A stretch of DNA of 31,549 bases from JAJTYI01 sp964420145 (GCA_964420145.1 CAYQRB010000008.1:1-31549); one strand, 5' to 3'; counted from the first letter of the stretch, positions 16,650-25,240 are shown. Notes: generated from the letters alone by a model not told the origin. Numbers and translations: made by a program.

Positions 16650-17963
16650 TTAAACAATCGTTTTGTAGCTAGACATATTTTTTAGATTACTGGTGAAATC
16701 ATTAACAACATTCATATAGTTAATATATGCATCGTAAGGGGACTCATAAGGGCTAAAGTATTTGTGAATATCCCCGTCATTCCAGTACTTGGTAGACATA
16801 TAGTAGAAGTGATCTGATGTTTGTAGTTTTCTCCAAGTGGATAGAAGTTTGCGCTTCTTAGAATTATCGAGGAGACCGGCTACTATTGACCTTACTATTG
16901 GTTCGTTTTTATATATTTGGTCTGCAGCATGTCGTTGCATTTTATTCCCTAGCCAAGCAGATAAATCCCTCTCTAAATCTGCCCAGGATATTAGAGGATG
17001 TATATCAATACTACTCTTTATGTCTAGATCACTAATAGTTTCACTTGGAGTTCGAAATCCTATCCCTCGTTTCAAAAGCTCTCCGGGCAGTAATTCTAAA
17101 AATTTAAAAATTCCACTATCTTCCCATTGATGTTCTCCAAATGTCTCATAGTCCATAAATAAATTGATGGTTTCTCCAGGAGCTCTCTCAACCCAGTTTA
17201 CAAACTTTTCTACACTTAAGGGATGTTCTTTCCAGTTTTTATCAGAAAACCTAAAAGCAATATCATCAGATAGTTTATAGTTTTTAAGCAGTAGTGCTAT
17301 TCGCCGATTGGCACGATCCTTGATTTTGTATCTACGAATTATCTTTTCGTCTTCGGGGTGTAGATTAAACTTGGGTGCTTCGTAAACAAAGTTGGCAGAT
17401 TTTCGGTTTAGATAGTAATCCCATCCTTCTGCTAAAATCGCTTCGAAACCAAGTTTTCGTATAAAGTTAGCAAGTTCGTTGTTATAGATTAGTTCAGTAT
17501 TTCTAAAAACTTTGGGTCGTTTTTTGAAAAGCTGAAAGATCTTTTTACGATGAAGTATAATCTGCTCAGCAAACTCTTGTTTGGAGTAAATCCAGCTTAA
17601 TGAATGATAATAAGTCTCACTTAACAGCTCTACTCTTCGTGTTTTAATAAGGCGTTGGAAGCTCTCTATCAGAGAAGGATCGTATTTTTCAAATTGCTCT
17701 AAGGCAATACCAGATATAGAAAAACTACAGCGAAATTCTTTGTGTCTAGCTAGTAGATCTAAAAGTAGGTTATTGGTAGGGTGATAGCTTTTTTTTCCGA
17801 CTTTTTTAACAAAAAACTTGTTTGTATATGGACTATCCCCTATGAAATATTTAGTATCTTTATTTTTCTTAAAGTAGTTGTACTGAGAGAGTCGTAGAGG
17901 TTGATGAACCTGAAAGTAGAAACATATTGATTTTTTATAAGTATTTTTTATCTTTTTATTCAT
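16650..17963 (-). CDS. Glycoside hydrolase family 57 (alpha-amylase/glucanotransferase type)
   Basis: The 437-residue protein opens with the GH57 motif FYFQVHQPLRL. It carries the proposed nucleophile glutamate in RNTELIYNNEL (about residue 157) and the acid/base aspartate in MDYETFGEHQW (about residue 271). GH57 enzymes act inside alpha-1,4-glucans as amylases or glucanotransferases; the compact size and the YETFGEHQW form point to the alpha-amylase-like subgroup and not to the longer branching enzymes. The ATG at 17963 overlaps the stop of the upstream synthase gene by 8 nt, so translation is probably coupled; a TTG at 17969 is an alternative start. Confidence 0.9.
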   Translation of the reverse strand: MNKKIKNTYKKSICFYFQVHQPLRLSQYNYFKKNKDTKYFIGDSPYTNKFFVKKVGKKSYHPTNNLLLDLLARHKEFRCSFSISGIALEQFEKYDPSLIESFQRLIKTRRVELLSETYYHSLSWIYSKQEFAEQIILHRKKIFQLFKKRPKVFRNTELIYNNELANFIRKLGFEAILAEGWDYYLNRKSANFVYEAPKFNLHPEDEKIIRRYKIKDRANRRIALLLKNYKLSDDIAFRFSDKNWKEHPLSVEKFVNWVERAPGETINLFMDYETFGEHQWEDSGIFKFLELLPGELLKRGIGFRTPSETISDLDIKSSIDIHPLISWADLERDLSAWLGNKMQRHAADQIYKNEPIVRSIVAGLLDNSKKRKLLSTWRKLQTSDHFYYMSTKYWNDGDIHKYFSPYESPYDAYINYMNVVNDFTSNLKNMSSYKTIV

Positions 17964-19203
17964 TTTCAATCAATTGTTTATATATATTTATGATTTTATC
18001 AGTCTGAGTCTCCCAGTTAAGATGATTGACATCGTAAACCCCGTTTTCTCTAAGAGTTTCTTGTAGTGGCTTTAGAGTTAGAACCGAGAGGATTTTGTTT
18101 GCCATTGCGTCAATATCCCAAAAATCTACTTTAAGGCAGTTTTGAATCACCTCGCTTACTCCACTTTGCCTAGAGATTAATACTGGGGTACCGTTACGCA
18201 TAGCTTCTAGTGCGGTTAGTCCAAATGGTTCTGTGATGGATGGCATGACAAACAAGTCCGCTTGTTTGTATGCATTATCTACTTGTTCGTGGTTAAGCCA
18301 GCCTGTGAAGACAACATTTTCTGTAATACCTAGGTCTATACTCATATTGATAAGTTCTTTTATCATCTCTCCTTTTCCAACAAAAACAAACTTAGTATTA
18401 GGGATTACTTTTACAACCTTTTGTGCGGATCTAAGAAGATAATCTGCACCTTTTGCAACAGTTAATCTACCTAAGAAAAGTACCGAAGGATCATCTTCTA
18501 TCTCTCTATCGTGAGGAGAGATTTCTGTGTTTTTTTCATTTTGTTCTATAGCGTTGTGTACTACAGATATCTTAGAAGCAGGTATTTGATAGTTGTCGAT
18601 TATAGTTTGCTTGGTAAAGTTCGACACAGCGATGATTTTGTCAGCATTTTCTAGTCCAAATCTCTCATAATCGAGCACTACCGGGTTAGGATGACCAGCA
18701 GAGCGATCATACTCTGTAGCGTGTATATGTACCACCAGAGGTTTTTTGGAAATCTTTTTAGCAAGAACTGAAGCTTTGAAAGTCATCCAGTCATGTGCGT
18801 GGATAATATCGAATTCTTGTTGATTAACGAGTTCCTTTACTCTATAGGCATATCTTTCTACCTCAGTAAACAAATCCAGTCCGTAAACATCTCCATCTTG
18901 ATTTCCCAAATGGGTGGATCTTATAAATTGTAAAAACTGTTGATATTGTTCGTTGTTGACATAGGGGGATAGGGTTGATTTGACTTGTATTTGTGTCAAC
19001 ATATTCTCGTCAAGAGTAATTGAAGATGCGTTGATTAGATTGAGTTGAGGTATGTCTATAGATACCGGAAGCTTCGGTATTATATAAGTGACCTTGAGTC
19101 CTTTCTGAACTAGTCTTTCGGTAATTGAACGACAGACCACTCCTAGTCCTCCATAAACTATAGGAGCTAACTCCCACCCAAACATAAGTACTTTAAGGGA
19201 CAT
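17956..19203 (-). CDS. Glycogen synthase-like glycosyltransferase (GT4/GT5 fold)
   Basis: This 415-residue GT-B enzyme has the donor/acceptor loop GGLGVV near residue 18 and HAHDWMT in the N-terminal domain. The C-terminal domain has the sugar-nucleotide signature FLGRLTVAKG and EPFGLTALEAM, holding the conserved EX7E glutamates. The mix of a GGLG start with a GT4-like C-terminus is typical of archaeal and CPR glycogen synthases, which are shorter than E. coli GlgA (about 477). It heads the four-gene glycogen operon. Its start is about 30 nt from the thrS promoter on the other strand. UDP- or ADP-glucose use cannot be told apart. A role in surface glycan synthesis is possible but less likely given the neighbours. 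Confidence 0.8.
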   Translation of the reverse strand: MSLKVLMFGWELAPIVYGGLGVVCRSITERLVQKGLKVTYIIPKLPVSIDIPQLNLINASSITLDENMLTQIQVKSTLSPYVNNEQYQQFLQFIRSTHLGNQDGDVYGLDLFTEVERYAYRVKELVNQQEFDIIHAHDWMTFKASVLAKKISKKPLVVHIHATEYDRSAGHPNPVVLDYERFGLENADKIIAVSNFTKQTIIDNYQIPASKISVVHNAIEQNEKNTEISPHDREIEDDPSVLFLGRLTVAKGADYLLRSAQKVVKVIPNTKFVFVGKGEMIKELINMSIDLGITENVVFTGWLNHEQVDNAYKQADLFVMPSITEPFGLTALEAMRNGTPVLISRQSGVSEVIQNCLKVDFWDIDAMANKILSVLTLKPLQETLRENGVYDVNHLNWETQTDKIINIYKQLIENE

Positions 19204-19233
19204 TGGACAGTTTTATCTAGACAAATAACTATT

Positions 19234-19262
19234 TTGATTTGTACTATCAAATCGTTTATAAT
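19234..19262 (+). promoter_or_regulatory. thrS promoter
   Basis: TTGATT (19234-19239) and TATAAT (19257-19262) are separated by 17 nt, so transcription should begin at about 19269, giving a leader of roughly 207 nt before the ATG. A 6-bp inverted repeat, GATTTG-6-CAAATC (19236-19253), lies between the two boxes. Confidence 0.7.
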
Positions 19263-19268
19263 ATACAC

Positions 19269-19417
19269 CAAATTAAAAGTGCAGAGAAGGAAATATCAGT
19301 GAAATTTTCCTAAAAATTCCTACCATACAACAAAATATTTCTAAAAGTTAAATCAAAGGTGGAACCGTCGTTGAAGACCCTTGACTAATCTAGGTATAGG
19401 TTAGTCAAGGGTCTTTT
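19269..19417 (+). promoter_or_regulatory. T-box riboswitch of thrS
   Basis: The T-box core AAAGGTGGAACCG (19355-19367) is present. It folds into a textbook antiterminator: TCAA-A-GG (19353-19359), the bulge TGGAACC (19360-19366), GTC-loop-GAC (19367-19378), then CCTTGA (19379-19384) closing the helix. The bulge TGGA would pair with an uncharged tRNA ending in UCCA, suiting a tRNA-Thr with discriminator U. The 3' arm of the antiterminator is also the 5' arm of the terminator, so the two folds exclude each other. Uncharged tRNA-Thr should thus turn on thrS. Stem I is short and not clearly resolved; ACC at 19322-19324, followed by A, is a candidate specifier. Confidence 0.82.
19375..19417 (+). 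terminator. Regulated intrinsic terminator of the thrS leader
   Basis: AGACCCTTGACTAA (19375-19388) pairs perfectly with TTAGTCAAGGGTCT (19401-19414), a 14-bp stem with a 12-nt loop, followed by a short T run. It is the OFF state of the T-box. Confidence 0.85.
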
Positions 19418-19475
19418 AGCATTGTATGTGTACAACTGCTAACGAGTGGGTAAACTTAATTATTATTTTTTTACT

Positions 19476-21290
19476 ATGAATGATAAATTCGAAGATTTTA
19501 AAAAGTTATTACCAGATTTTGTAAGAACAGAGGAAGATTTTAAATTATATAAAATCAGACATACTGCTGAACATATCTTTAACCAGGCAGTAGAGGAGTT
19601 GTGGCCAGGTAAAATCAAGCGAGCAATTGGGCCTGCGATTGAGCAGGGATTCTATATGGATGGGCGATTTAGTATGGGGATAAGTGAGGATGATTTCGGA
19701 AAAATTGAAAAGAAAATGCAAGAAATTATTGATGCAGATTTACCAATTAGACAAGAAATAGCAAGTGAAGATAAGGTAAGAGAAATATTTAAAGATAATC
19801 CATTTAAGCAAGAGTTAATAACTGAGTTTCTTAAAGAAGGAGAGGAGTTAATGCTTTACTGGACAGGGGATAGTTTTGTAGATTTATGTCGAGGACCGCA
19901 TGTTGACTCTACTTCAGAAGTGAAAATTTTTAAGATCTTAAATATAGCAGGTGCGTATTGGAGAGGGGACGAAAAAAACGAAATGCTTACAAGAGTTTAT
20001 GGTACTGCGTTTCAGAGTCAAGAGGACTTGGATAAATACTTGTGGCAAATAGAAGAAGCAAAAAAAAGAGATCATCGTAAATTAGGTAAAATGTTAGATT
20101 TATTTACTTTTTCTGATTTAGTAGGCGGAGGAATGCCTCTCTATACCCAAAAAGGCACATTGATTAGGAGATTATTAAATGAATATATTGAGGAGGTTCA
20201 GCGAAAAGAGGGTTATCTACAAGTATGGACACCACAGATAGGGAAAGGAGAGTTATTTAAAACTTCCGGTCATTATCATAAATACAAAGAAGATATGTTT
20301 CAGGTTATTTCAAACTACTCCAAAGAAGAGTTTTTTTTGAAACCGATGAATTGTCCACAGCATACACAAATTTACTCAAGTAAACCAAGAAGTTACAAAG
20401 AGCTTCCATTACGAATGACTGATTTTGCTATGTTGTATAGGGACGAGAGACCAGGGGAGCTACACGGTTTGGCTAGAGTCAGGTCTTTTTCTCAAGATGA
20501 TTGTCATATTTTTTGTCGAGAAGATCAGGTAGATGAAGAAATAGACAAGGCTCTCTCTATGATCAAATCTGTATTGGCTACTTTTGGTTTTAAGTACAGA
20601 TATAGATTATCAACACGAGATCCAAAACACCCCGAAAAGTATTTAGGAGACCCTGTTGTGTGGGATAAAGTAGAAAAATGGGCAGAGGAGATAGTAAAGC
20701 GCAACAATATTGATCATTATGAAGGGGTAGGAGAGGCAGCATTTTATGCTCCTAAAATGGACTTGATGGCAACGGATAGTTTGGGGAGAGAATGGCAATT
20801 ATCCACTGTTCAAATAGACTATGTTATGCCAGAGAGGTTTGATTTGAAATATATCGATAAAGACGGGTCAGAACAAAGGCCTATTATGATCCATCGTGCT
20901 ATACTTGGTTCTGCTGAGAGGTTTTTAATGATACTACTAGAAAACTTTGCAGGAGCATTTCCTGCTTGGTTGTCACCCGTACAGGTTAAAATTATTCCTA
21001 TTTCGGATCAAAATATAGACTATTCTGTAAAGCTGGAAGGATTATTAAAAGAGAGTGGGGTACGAGTGGAAATAGATAAGGATAACGAACGGATGCAAAA
21101 CAAAATCAGACAAGCTCAAGAAGAGAAGGTCCCGTATATGCTTGTGGTTGGGAAAAGAGAGGAGCAAGACGAGACGATTTCTCTAAGATATAGAGACGGT
21201 AGTGAAGTGAAAGATTTTAAGTTTGCTCAATTTTGTGAAAAGTTGTTAAATAATATTGACACTAGAAACCTTGATATTCGTTTAGATTAA
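19476..21290 (+). CDS. thrS: Threonyl-tRNA synthetase lacking the TGS domain
   Basis: This class II synthetase charges tRNA-Thr. The editing domain has HTAEHIFNQAV and DLCRGPHV. The catalytic domain has motif 2 (LYRDERPGELHGLARVRSFSQ) and motif 3 (HRAILGSAERFL), and the zinc ligands are expected at the Cys of MNCPQH, the His of DDCHIF and the His of HRAILG. The C-terminal part is an anticodon-binding domain. From the ATG at 19476 the protein is 604 residues and starts at about the position where the TGS domain would normally end, so that domain is missing. A GTG at 19446 would add ten residues without restoring it. A T-box controls expression. Confidence 0.96.
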   Translation: MNDKFEDFKKLLPDFVRTEEDFKLYKIRHTAEHIFNQAVEELWPGKIKRAIGPAIEQGFYMDGRFSMGISEDDFGKIEKKMQEIIDADLPIRQEIASEDKVREIFKDNPFKQELITEFLKEGEELMLYWTGDSFVDLCRGPHVDSTSEVKIFKILNIAGAYWRGDEKNEMLTRVYGTAFQSQEDLDKYLWQIEEAKKRDHRKLGKMLDLFTFSDLVGGGMPLYTQKGTLIRRLLNEYIEEVQRKEGYLQVWTPQIGKGELFKTSGHYHKYKEDMFQVISNYSKEEFFLKPMNCPQHTQIYSSKPRSYKELPLRMTDFAMLYRDERPGELHGLARVRSFSQDDCHIFCREDQVDEEIDKALSMIKSVLATFGFKYRYRLSTRDPKHPEKYLGDPVVWDKVEKWAEEIVKRNNIDHYEGVGEAAFYAPKMDLMATDSLGREWQLSTVQIDYVMPERFDLKYIDKDGSEQRPIMIHRAILGSAERFLMILLENFAGAFPAWLSPVQVKIIPISDQNIDYSVKLEGLLKESGVRVEIDKDNERMQNKIRQAQEEKVPYMLVVGKREEQDETISLRYRDGSEVKDFKFAQFCEKLLNNIDTRNLDIRLD

Positions 21291-21322
21291 GTCAGTAAAT
21301 ACTTTTCTAAAAACTATTAAAT

Positions 21323-21757
21323 ATGCAAATACGAGCTCCACAAGGCGAAAATACATTGAAATGGGAGATTACAGAGTTAAATAAAAACTTGCGTCTTTTA
21401 TCTAGGTCAAATAAAAAAAGAAATGTGATAATGAGAGGGTTACTAAATGGGGTTTTTACTGCGATTGGTGCTAGTTTAGGATTCGCTTTTTTCTTGATAG
21501 GGTTGTCTAATTTTCTCCAAAAAGCAGAGAATTATCCGATTTTAGATAGGATTATAGAGAGAACTCACCTAAATATGATTATCCAAAGATATCTTGAGAA
21601 TTTAGAAAATACCAATAATGTTCCGATACTGATTCCCACCCAAACCCCGATACCTTCCTCAACACCTGTTATAAAAAACCAAAGTACACCAAAACCGACT
21701 CCGACACAAGAGCCGACTTTGATAATCGATACTCCTCCGACTACAATACTTCCTTAA
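21323..21757 (+). CDS. Membrane protein with Pro/Thr-rich tail, DUF5665-like
   Basis: The 144-residue protein has a basic, charged N-terminus (about 1-46), a Gly/Ala-rich membrane segment (RGLLNGVFTAIGASLGFAFFLIG, about 46-68), an amphipathic stretch, and a tail of PTPT/PTQ repeats from about residue 105. The RGxxNGxxxAIGAxxGFA pattern resembles the DUF5665 family, but I am not certain. The tail should be extracytoplasmic and unstructured, perhaps spanning the wall. It follows thrS by 32 nt and precedes the GT2 gene by 31 nt. Confidence 0.5.
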   Translation: MQIRAPQGENTLKWEITELNKNLRLLSRSNKKRNVIMRGLLNGVFTAIGASLGFAFFLIGLSNFLQKAENYPILDRIIERTHLNMIIQRYLENLENTNNVPILIPTQTPIPSSTPVIKNQSTPKPTPTQEPTLIIDTPPTTILP

Positions 21758-21788
21758 AATTTCAATATTCTCTTATTTTAATAAAACA

Positions 21789-22553
21789 ATGAGTACAACA
21801 AGGAGTTTGAAAAATATAAAATTGGAGACAACAGTAGTAATCCCTATATATAATGAACTACCTACGATTATCCCAATAGTTACGGTACTACTATCTGTTT
21901 TTAGTCCTGAAAGAATCATAATAATAGATGATCACTCTACCGATGGAGCAAAAACCAGACTTAAAGAGTTAAATAAAGAGCTTCGTGTATTACAAAATAA
22001 GAATAAAAGAGGGAAAATGAATGCTGTTCGCTATGCATTGTCGTATATCAGTACGAGATATACCCTATTGTTAGATGGTGATTTAGATGGTTTTGATAGA
22101 TATGACATAGATAGTTTACTATCTGCTTTTGCGAATAGTGCAGATAACTCTATGTTGATTAGTTATCGTAAAGATGGGCGTTTTCATGAGCATAATATTG
22201 TTTTTGTAGATCCATCTTTAAATGGAGAAAGAATGCTTTTAACATCAATCTTAAAAGAGGTGTTAAATAATAAACTTTATCAAGGCTACGAATTAGAAAT
22301 GATCCTCAATAAATACTTCCTGGATAATAAAATGCCGATTCATATCGTACCTTTAGATATTTCTCAACGAGCGAAAAAAAATAAAAGGGGACTCTGGAGG
22401 GGTTTGTATCAGGATGTACAAATGGGTTTTGCTTTGGTTATAGTTTTTGGTTTAATCGAGGTTGTGAGACAGATGGTTTTAATATCTTTTAGATTTCAAG
22501 TAGATAACAAAAGAGAAAAAATAGAAAAAAAGATAAAGGATAGGTTTGAGTAG
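21789..22553 (+). CDS. Family 2 glycosyltransferase
   Basis: This 254-residue GT-A protein shows the GT2 opening TTVVIPIYNE, the IIIDDHSTDG nucleotide-binding strand, the GKMNAV motif, and the metal-binding acidic motif LLLDGDLDGF. The C-terminal part has one likely membrane-associated helix (about 212-232) and a highly charged Lys-rich tail. It resembles dolichol-phosphate-mannose-synthase-like enzymes without the multi-pass tail. The sugar and acceptor are unknown. It is probably co-transcribed with the preceding small membrane gene. Confidence 0.8.
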   Translation: MSTTRSLKNIKLETTVVIPIYNELPTIIPIVTVLLSVFSPERIIIIDDHSTDGAKTRLKELNKELRVLQNKNKRGKMNAVRYALSYISTRYTLLLDGDLDGFDRYDIDSLLSAFANSADNSMLISYRKDGRFHEHNIVFVDPSLNGERMLLTSILKEVLNNKLYQGYELEMILNKYFLDNKMPIHIVPLDISQRAKKNKRGLWRGLYQDVQMGFALVIVFGLIEVVRQMVLISFRFQVDNKREKIEKKIKDRFE

Positions 22554-22682
22554 ATATAATTTTGTAATAAAACAATCACTTTATAATTTACTAGACTTGG
22601 GCTATAATCTCACTAGAGAAGTGAACAAGAGTCCTATGATTTGCCGGAAGTAACGAAATAAACTGTAAAATGTAGTATAAAA

Positions 22683-22775
22683 CTATGCAGGGAGCGGGCG
22701 TAGTATAGCGGTCATTATATTGGTTTTCCAAACCAAGGATACGGGTTCGATTCCCGTCGCCCGCTCCCTGCATAG
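22683..22775. repeat. Perfect 18-bp inverted repeat enclosing tRNA-Gly
   Basis: Positions 22683-22700 and 22758-22775 are exact reverse complements. Seven base pairs are the tRNA acceptor stem; the other eleven (CTATGCAGGGA / TCCCTGCATAG) lie outside the mature tRNA. Confidence 0.9.
22694..22765 (+). tRNA. tRNA-Gly (anticodon UCC)
   Basis: The acceptor GCGGGCG pairs with CGCCCGC. The anticodon stem TTGGT/ACCAA encloses the loop TTTCCAA (anticodon TCC). The T arm is ACGGG-TTCGATT-CCCGT. The discriminator is T, as usual for glycine, and CCA is not encoded. The leader and trailer are complementary for 11 bp beyond the acceptor stem, so the primary transcript has an unusually long terminal helix. 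Confidence 0.95.
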
Positions 22776-22861
22776 AATAAGATATACTTCCTTTAATGCA
22801 TTAAACATCAAGAACTGTTATCTGAAGATTTCTATTATCAGACACAGTATTCAAATCAAAA

Positions 22862-23791
22862 ATGCAGCAATTAGTTAGTTTTATCAAGGCAAGTTATCCT
22901 GAATATAAAAACTTAAAACTCCTAAATTCTGGTGCCTGGTCAACCGCCTATAGGTTTATAAATGATGGAGAGAGCTTAGTTGTAAGAGTTAGTAATACTG
23001 ATCTAAATTTTAAGAAAGATAAATGGGCATATGAAATTGCGGGTGACCTTCTTCCGATACCTAAGGTTTTAGATATAAAGCATAGTGGGGATAAATATTT
23101 TTGTATAAGTGAATTTGTAGAAGGAATTTATTTTGAAACTCTAGATGCAGTCAGCTTACAATCAATTAAAAATTCTATATTAAATATATTTCAAGGATTA
23201 CTAAATACTGAAGTTTATAATATAGCTGGTTTTGGTTCTCTTGGCTCAAAGCTGGAGGGAAACAATGTTAGTTGGAGGGAATATATACTTTCCATTTCTC
23301 AAGATTTAGATCAAGAGGATAACCTAATACACGGATGGCGTAGTAATATAAATAAAAGCCAATTATTTAGAGATCAATTTGAAGAGTTATTTCAAGAGAT
23401 GGTAAGTCTTATAGGTTGTCTTCCTGAAGTAAAATACCTTATACACTCTGATCTTTTGAATTTTAATGTTCTTGCTAACAAGAACAAAGTTACAGGTGTA
23501 CTTGATTGGGGATCGTCTATGATAGGAGATTATCTTTATGATTTGGCATGGTTTGAGTTTTATGAGCCCTGGTATCCAGAATTTACGAAAGTTAACCTCG
23601 TAGAAGAAATACGGTTGAATGTGTTTAAGTTTGATTCGTCACAGTATAAAAGGGAAAGACTTCTTGCATATAAACTACATATTGGACTTGGTTCGTTAGC
23701 ATACAATTCTTATAGAAATGATTGGAAAGAGTTTAAGAAAGCATATGATCGAACTAAGAAGATTTTGGGAAAGGGAGTTACAACCGATTAG
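22862..23791 (+). CDS. APH/choline-kinase-fold phosphotransferase
   Basis: This 309-residue kinase-like protein has the Brenner motif HSDLLNFN at residues 195-202 (catalytic D197, metal ligand N202) and LDWGSS at 214-219 (metal-binding D215), with an N-terminal ATP-binding lobe carrying VVRVS (40-44). The family includes aminoglycoside, choline, homoserine and fructosamine kinases; nothing here picks out the substrate, so antibiotic resistance should not be assumed. It is the first gene of the accessory block after tRNA-Gly. Confidence 0.75.
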   Translation: MQQLVSFIKASYPEYKNLKLLNSGAWSTAYRFINDGESLVVRVSNTDLNFKKDKWAYEIAGDLLPIPKVLDIKHSGDKYFCISEFVEGIYFETLDAVSLQSIKNSILNIFQGLLNTEVYNIAGFGSLGSKLEGNNVSWREYILSISQDLDQEDNLIHGWRSNINKSQLFRDQFEELFQEMVSLIGCLPEVKYLIHSDLLNFNVLANKNKVTGVLDWGSSMIGDYLYDLAWFEFYEPWYPEFTKVNLVEEIRLNVFKFDSSQYKRERLLAYKLHIGLGSLAYNSYRNDWKEFKKAYDRTKKILGKGVTTD

Positions 23792-23834
23792 TTGAAAATT
23801 GATCAATTGCCTCGGTGTGTGATTCTCACATATT

Positions 23835-24191
23835 ATGTTTTTTATGATCTATGTTACAGATAAGAAAAGTAATGCCGAAATGGAGGTAAAAATAGGTAGT
23901 ATGTTTAAGAAATTACCCGATATTGGGAAGCGATTGCACGAAGTAATAATGCAGGCGAACCCATTTCTTAATCTCCGTTTGTGGTATGGCATACCGGGAT
24001 ATGCCAGGTCAGAGAGTACTACTGTTGTATGTTTTATTAGAGAAGACAAATATGTAACTTTCGGTGTAACTGAGAGTGCCAACCTTGAACTAGTTCAAGG
24101 GGAATTAAATGAAGTCTCCTGGTTTTTGACTTCATTGAATAAGCAAACTGAGGAGAAAATCGCAGAAATTGTGAAATCAGTTTCTAAATAA
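23835..24191 (+). CDS. DUF1801 (YdhG-like) small protein
   Basis: The 118-residue protein shows the DUF1801 pattern: an N-terminal helical part (LPDIGKRLHEVIMQANP), then LRLWYGIPGYARS, then VCFIREDKYVTFGVTE. Members are small soluble proteins of unknown role, often single-gene accessory cargo. A second ATG three codons in (23844) could be the start. Its 3' end overlaps the convergent methyltransferase gene by 15 nt. Confidence 0.65.
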   Translation: MFFMIYVTDKKSNAEMEVKIGSMFKKLPDIGKRLHEVIMQANPFLNLRLWYGIPGYARSESTTVVCFIREDKYVTFGVTESANLELVQGELNEVSWFLTSLNKQTEEKIAEIVKSVSK

Positions 24192-25013
24192 TTTCTTCCT
24201 TTTCCTAGCCCACAAAAACAGCCACGGCGCGGCAACTGAAATATAATGGTCCCAGGTTCCTACTTTGGCTTCGCTGGCGTCTTCGTTTTGGTATTCTATA
24301 AATTTCAGAATTGAGAAGTTTTCATCTATTAAAGAGTTAATAATGGTAGATAAAGTATGTTTATATTCCTGCGGTGCTTCTAATTTTACCTTTTTCCCTT
24401 CTTTATTTTCAAAGTTCCAGGTTGGGTCGTCTACACTAATGGGATAACCGTCTTGGTAAGGTAGGTAAATTGGATATCCCTTCTCGCGCCACAAATCGGA
24501 TTTTCTCCATTCACTTCCCCAAGAGCCGTCTTTCCAGGATCCGTGTACAAACGGATTGTGAAACATTAGGTGATAAATTCCACCTGGTTTTAAAACTCGA
24601 GCAACTTCTGTGAACAACTGATCGATCGCAGGAATATAGTTAATTGAATACGGCTGGTGAACGATATCAAACTCTTCAGCTTGAAACATACTCAAATCTC
24701 GCATGTCAGTTTTGACTATTTTGATTTCCAAACCCAGTTTTTGTGCAGCCAGTTGATCTCTGCTTAATTGTTCAGCACTAAAATCCGTAACTGTTACATT
24801 TGCACCAAGCAAAGCATACGCTACGCTTTGTTGTCCACCTCCGGATGCTAGGCACAAGACATTTTTGTCTTTTAGTTCGCCTAATAAATTATATCTATCT
24901 ATACTTGTTTGCGCTTGCGCTGGAGTCATGTTGAAATTAATCCTGGAGCAGGCTACGCCTTGCGCAGACATTTGGTCCCATAACTCTTCATTTTTCTTGG
25001 TTTGATTATCCAT
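24177..25013 (-). CDS. Class I SAM-dependent methyltransferase
   Basis: The 278-residue protein has the SAM-binding motif I VLCLASGGGQQS (52-63), the acidic residue D77 at the end of strand 2 (VTVTDFS), and the ARVLKPGGIYHL post-motif typical of the Methyltransf_11/25 fold. The AS.GGGQQS variant is seen in a subgroup of unknown specificity; the substrate is probably a small molecule. It is transcribed toward the DUF1801 gene and the two stop regions overlap by 15 nt. Confidence 0.85.
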   Translation of the reverse strand: MDNQTKKNEELWDQMSAQGVACSRINFNMTPAQAQTSIDRYNLLGELKDKNVLCLASGGGQQSVAYALLGANVTVTDFSAEQLSRDQLAAQKLGLEIKIVKTDMRDLSMFQAEEFDIVHQPYSINYIPAIDQLFTEVARVLKPGGIYHLMFHNPFVHGSWKDGSWGSEWRKSDLWREKGYPIYLPYQDGYPISVDDPTWNFENKEGKKVKLEAPQEYKHTLSTIINSLIDENFSILKFIEYQNEDASEAKVGTWDHYISVAAPWLFLWARKRKKLFRN

Positions 25014-25140
25014 GTTGCAAGAAGTTTAATTACTTGATTATATGAAAATAAAATAGTAAAAGGAACTAATTGATTTAAGTTAAAAAGAGTTGTTTTTCGG
25101 ATTGAGGTGGTATTAAGTAATTAAGATGACTTAGGAAAGT

Positions 25141-25215
25141 ATGGATATACTCACAGCGTTACAGTATCTGGGAGTAGCAATTATTTTGGTATGTATTATC
25201 AGGTTGAGTTTGTAA
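25141..25215 (+). CDS. Possible 24-aa membrane peptide
   Basis: An ATG preceded by AGGA at 5 nt spacing opens a 24-codon frame with a single hydrophobic helix (LGVAIILVCIIRLSL). It lies in the 267-nt gap between the methyltransferase start and the antitoxin gene. The only support is the ribosome binding site and composition. Confidence 0.25.
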   Translation: MDILTALQYLGVAIILVCIIRLSL

Positions 25216-25240
25216 TATTTTCCTTGATACACAGTTGTGG

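Noticed and set aside
22591..22773. 60-codon minus-strand frame across tRNA-Gly (GAGDGNRTRI...)
   Set aside because: This is the well-known spurious translation of an antisense tRNA gene; the tRNA structure explains the sequence fully.
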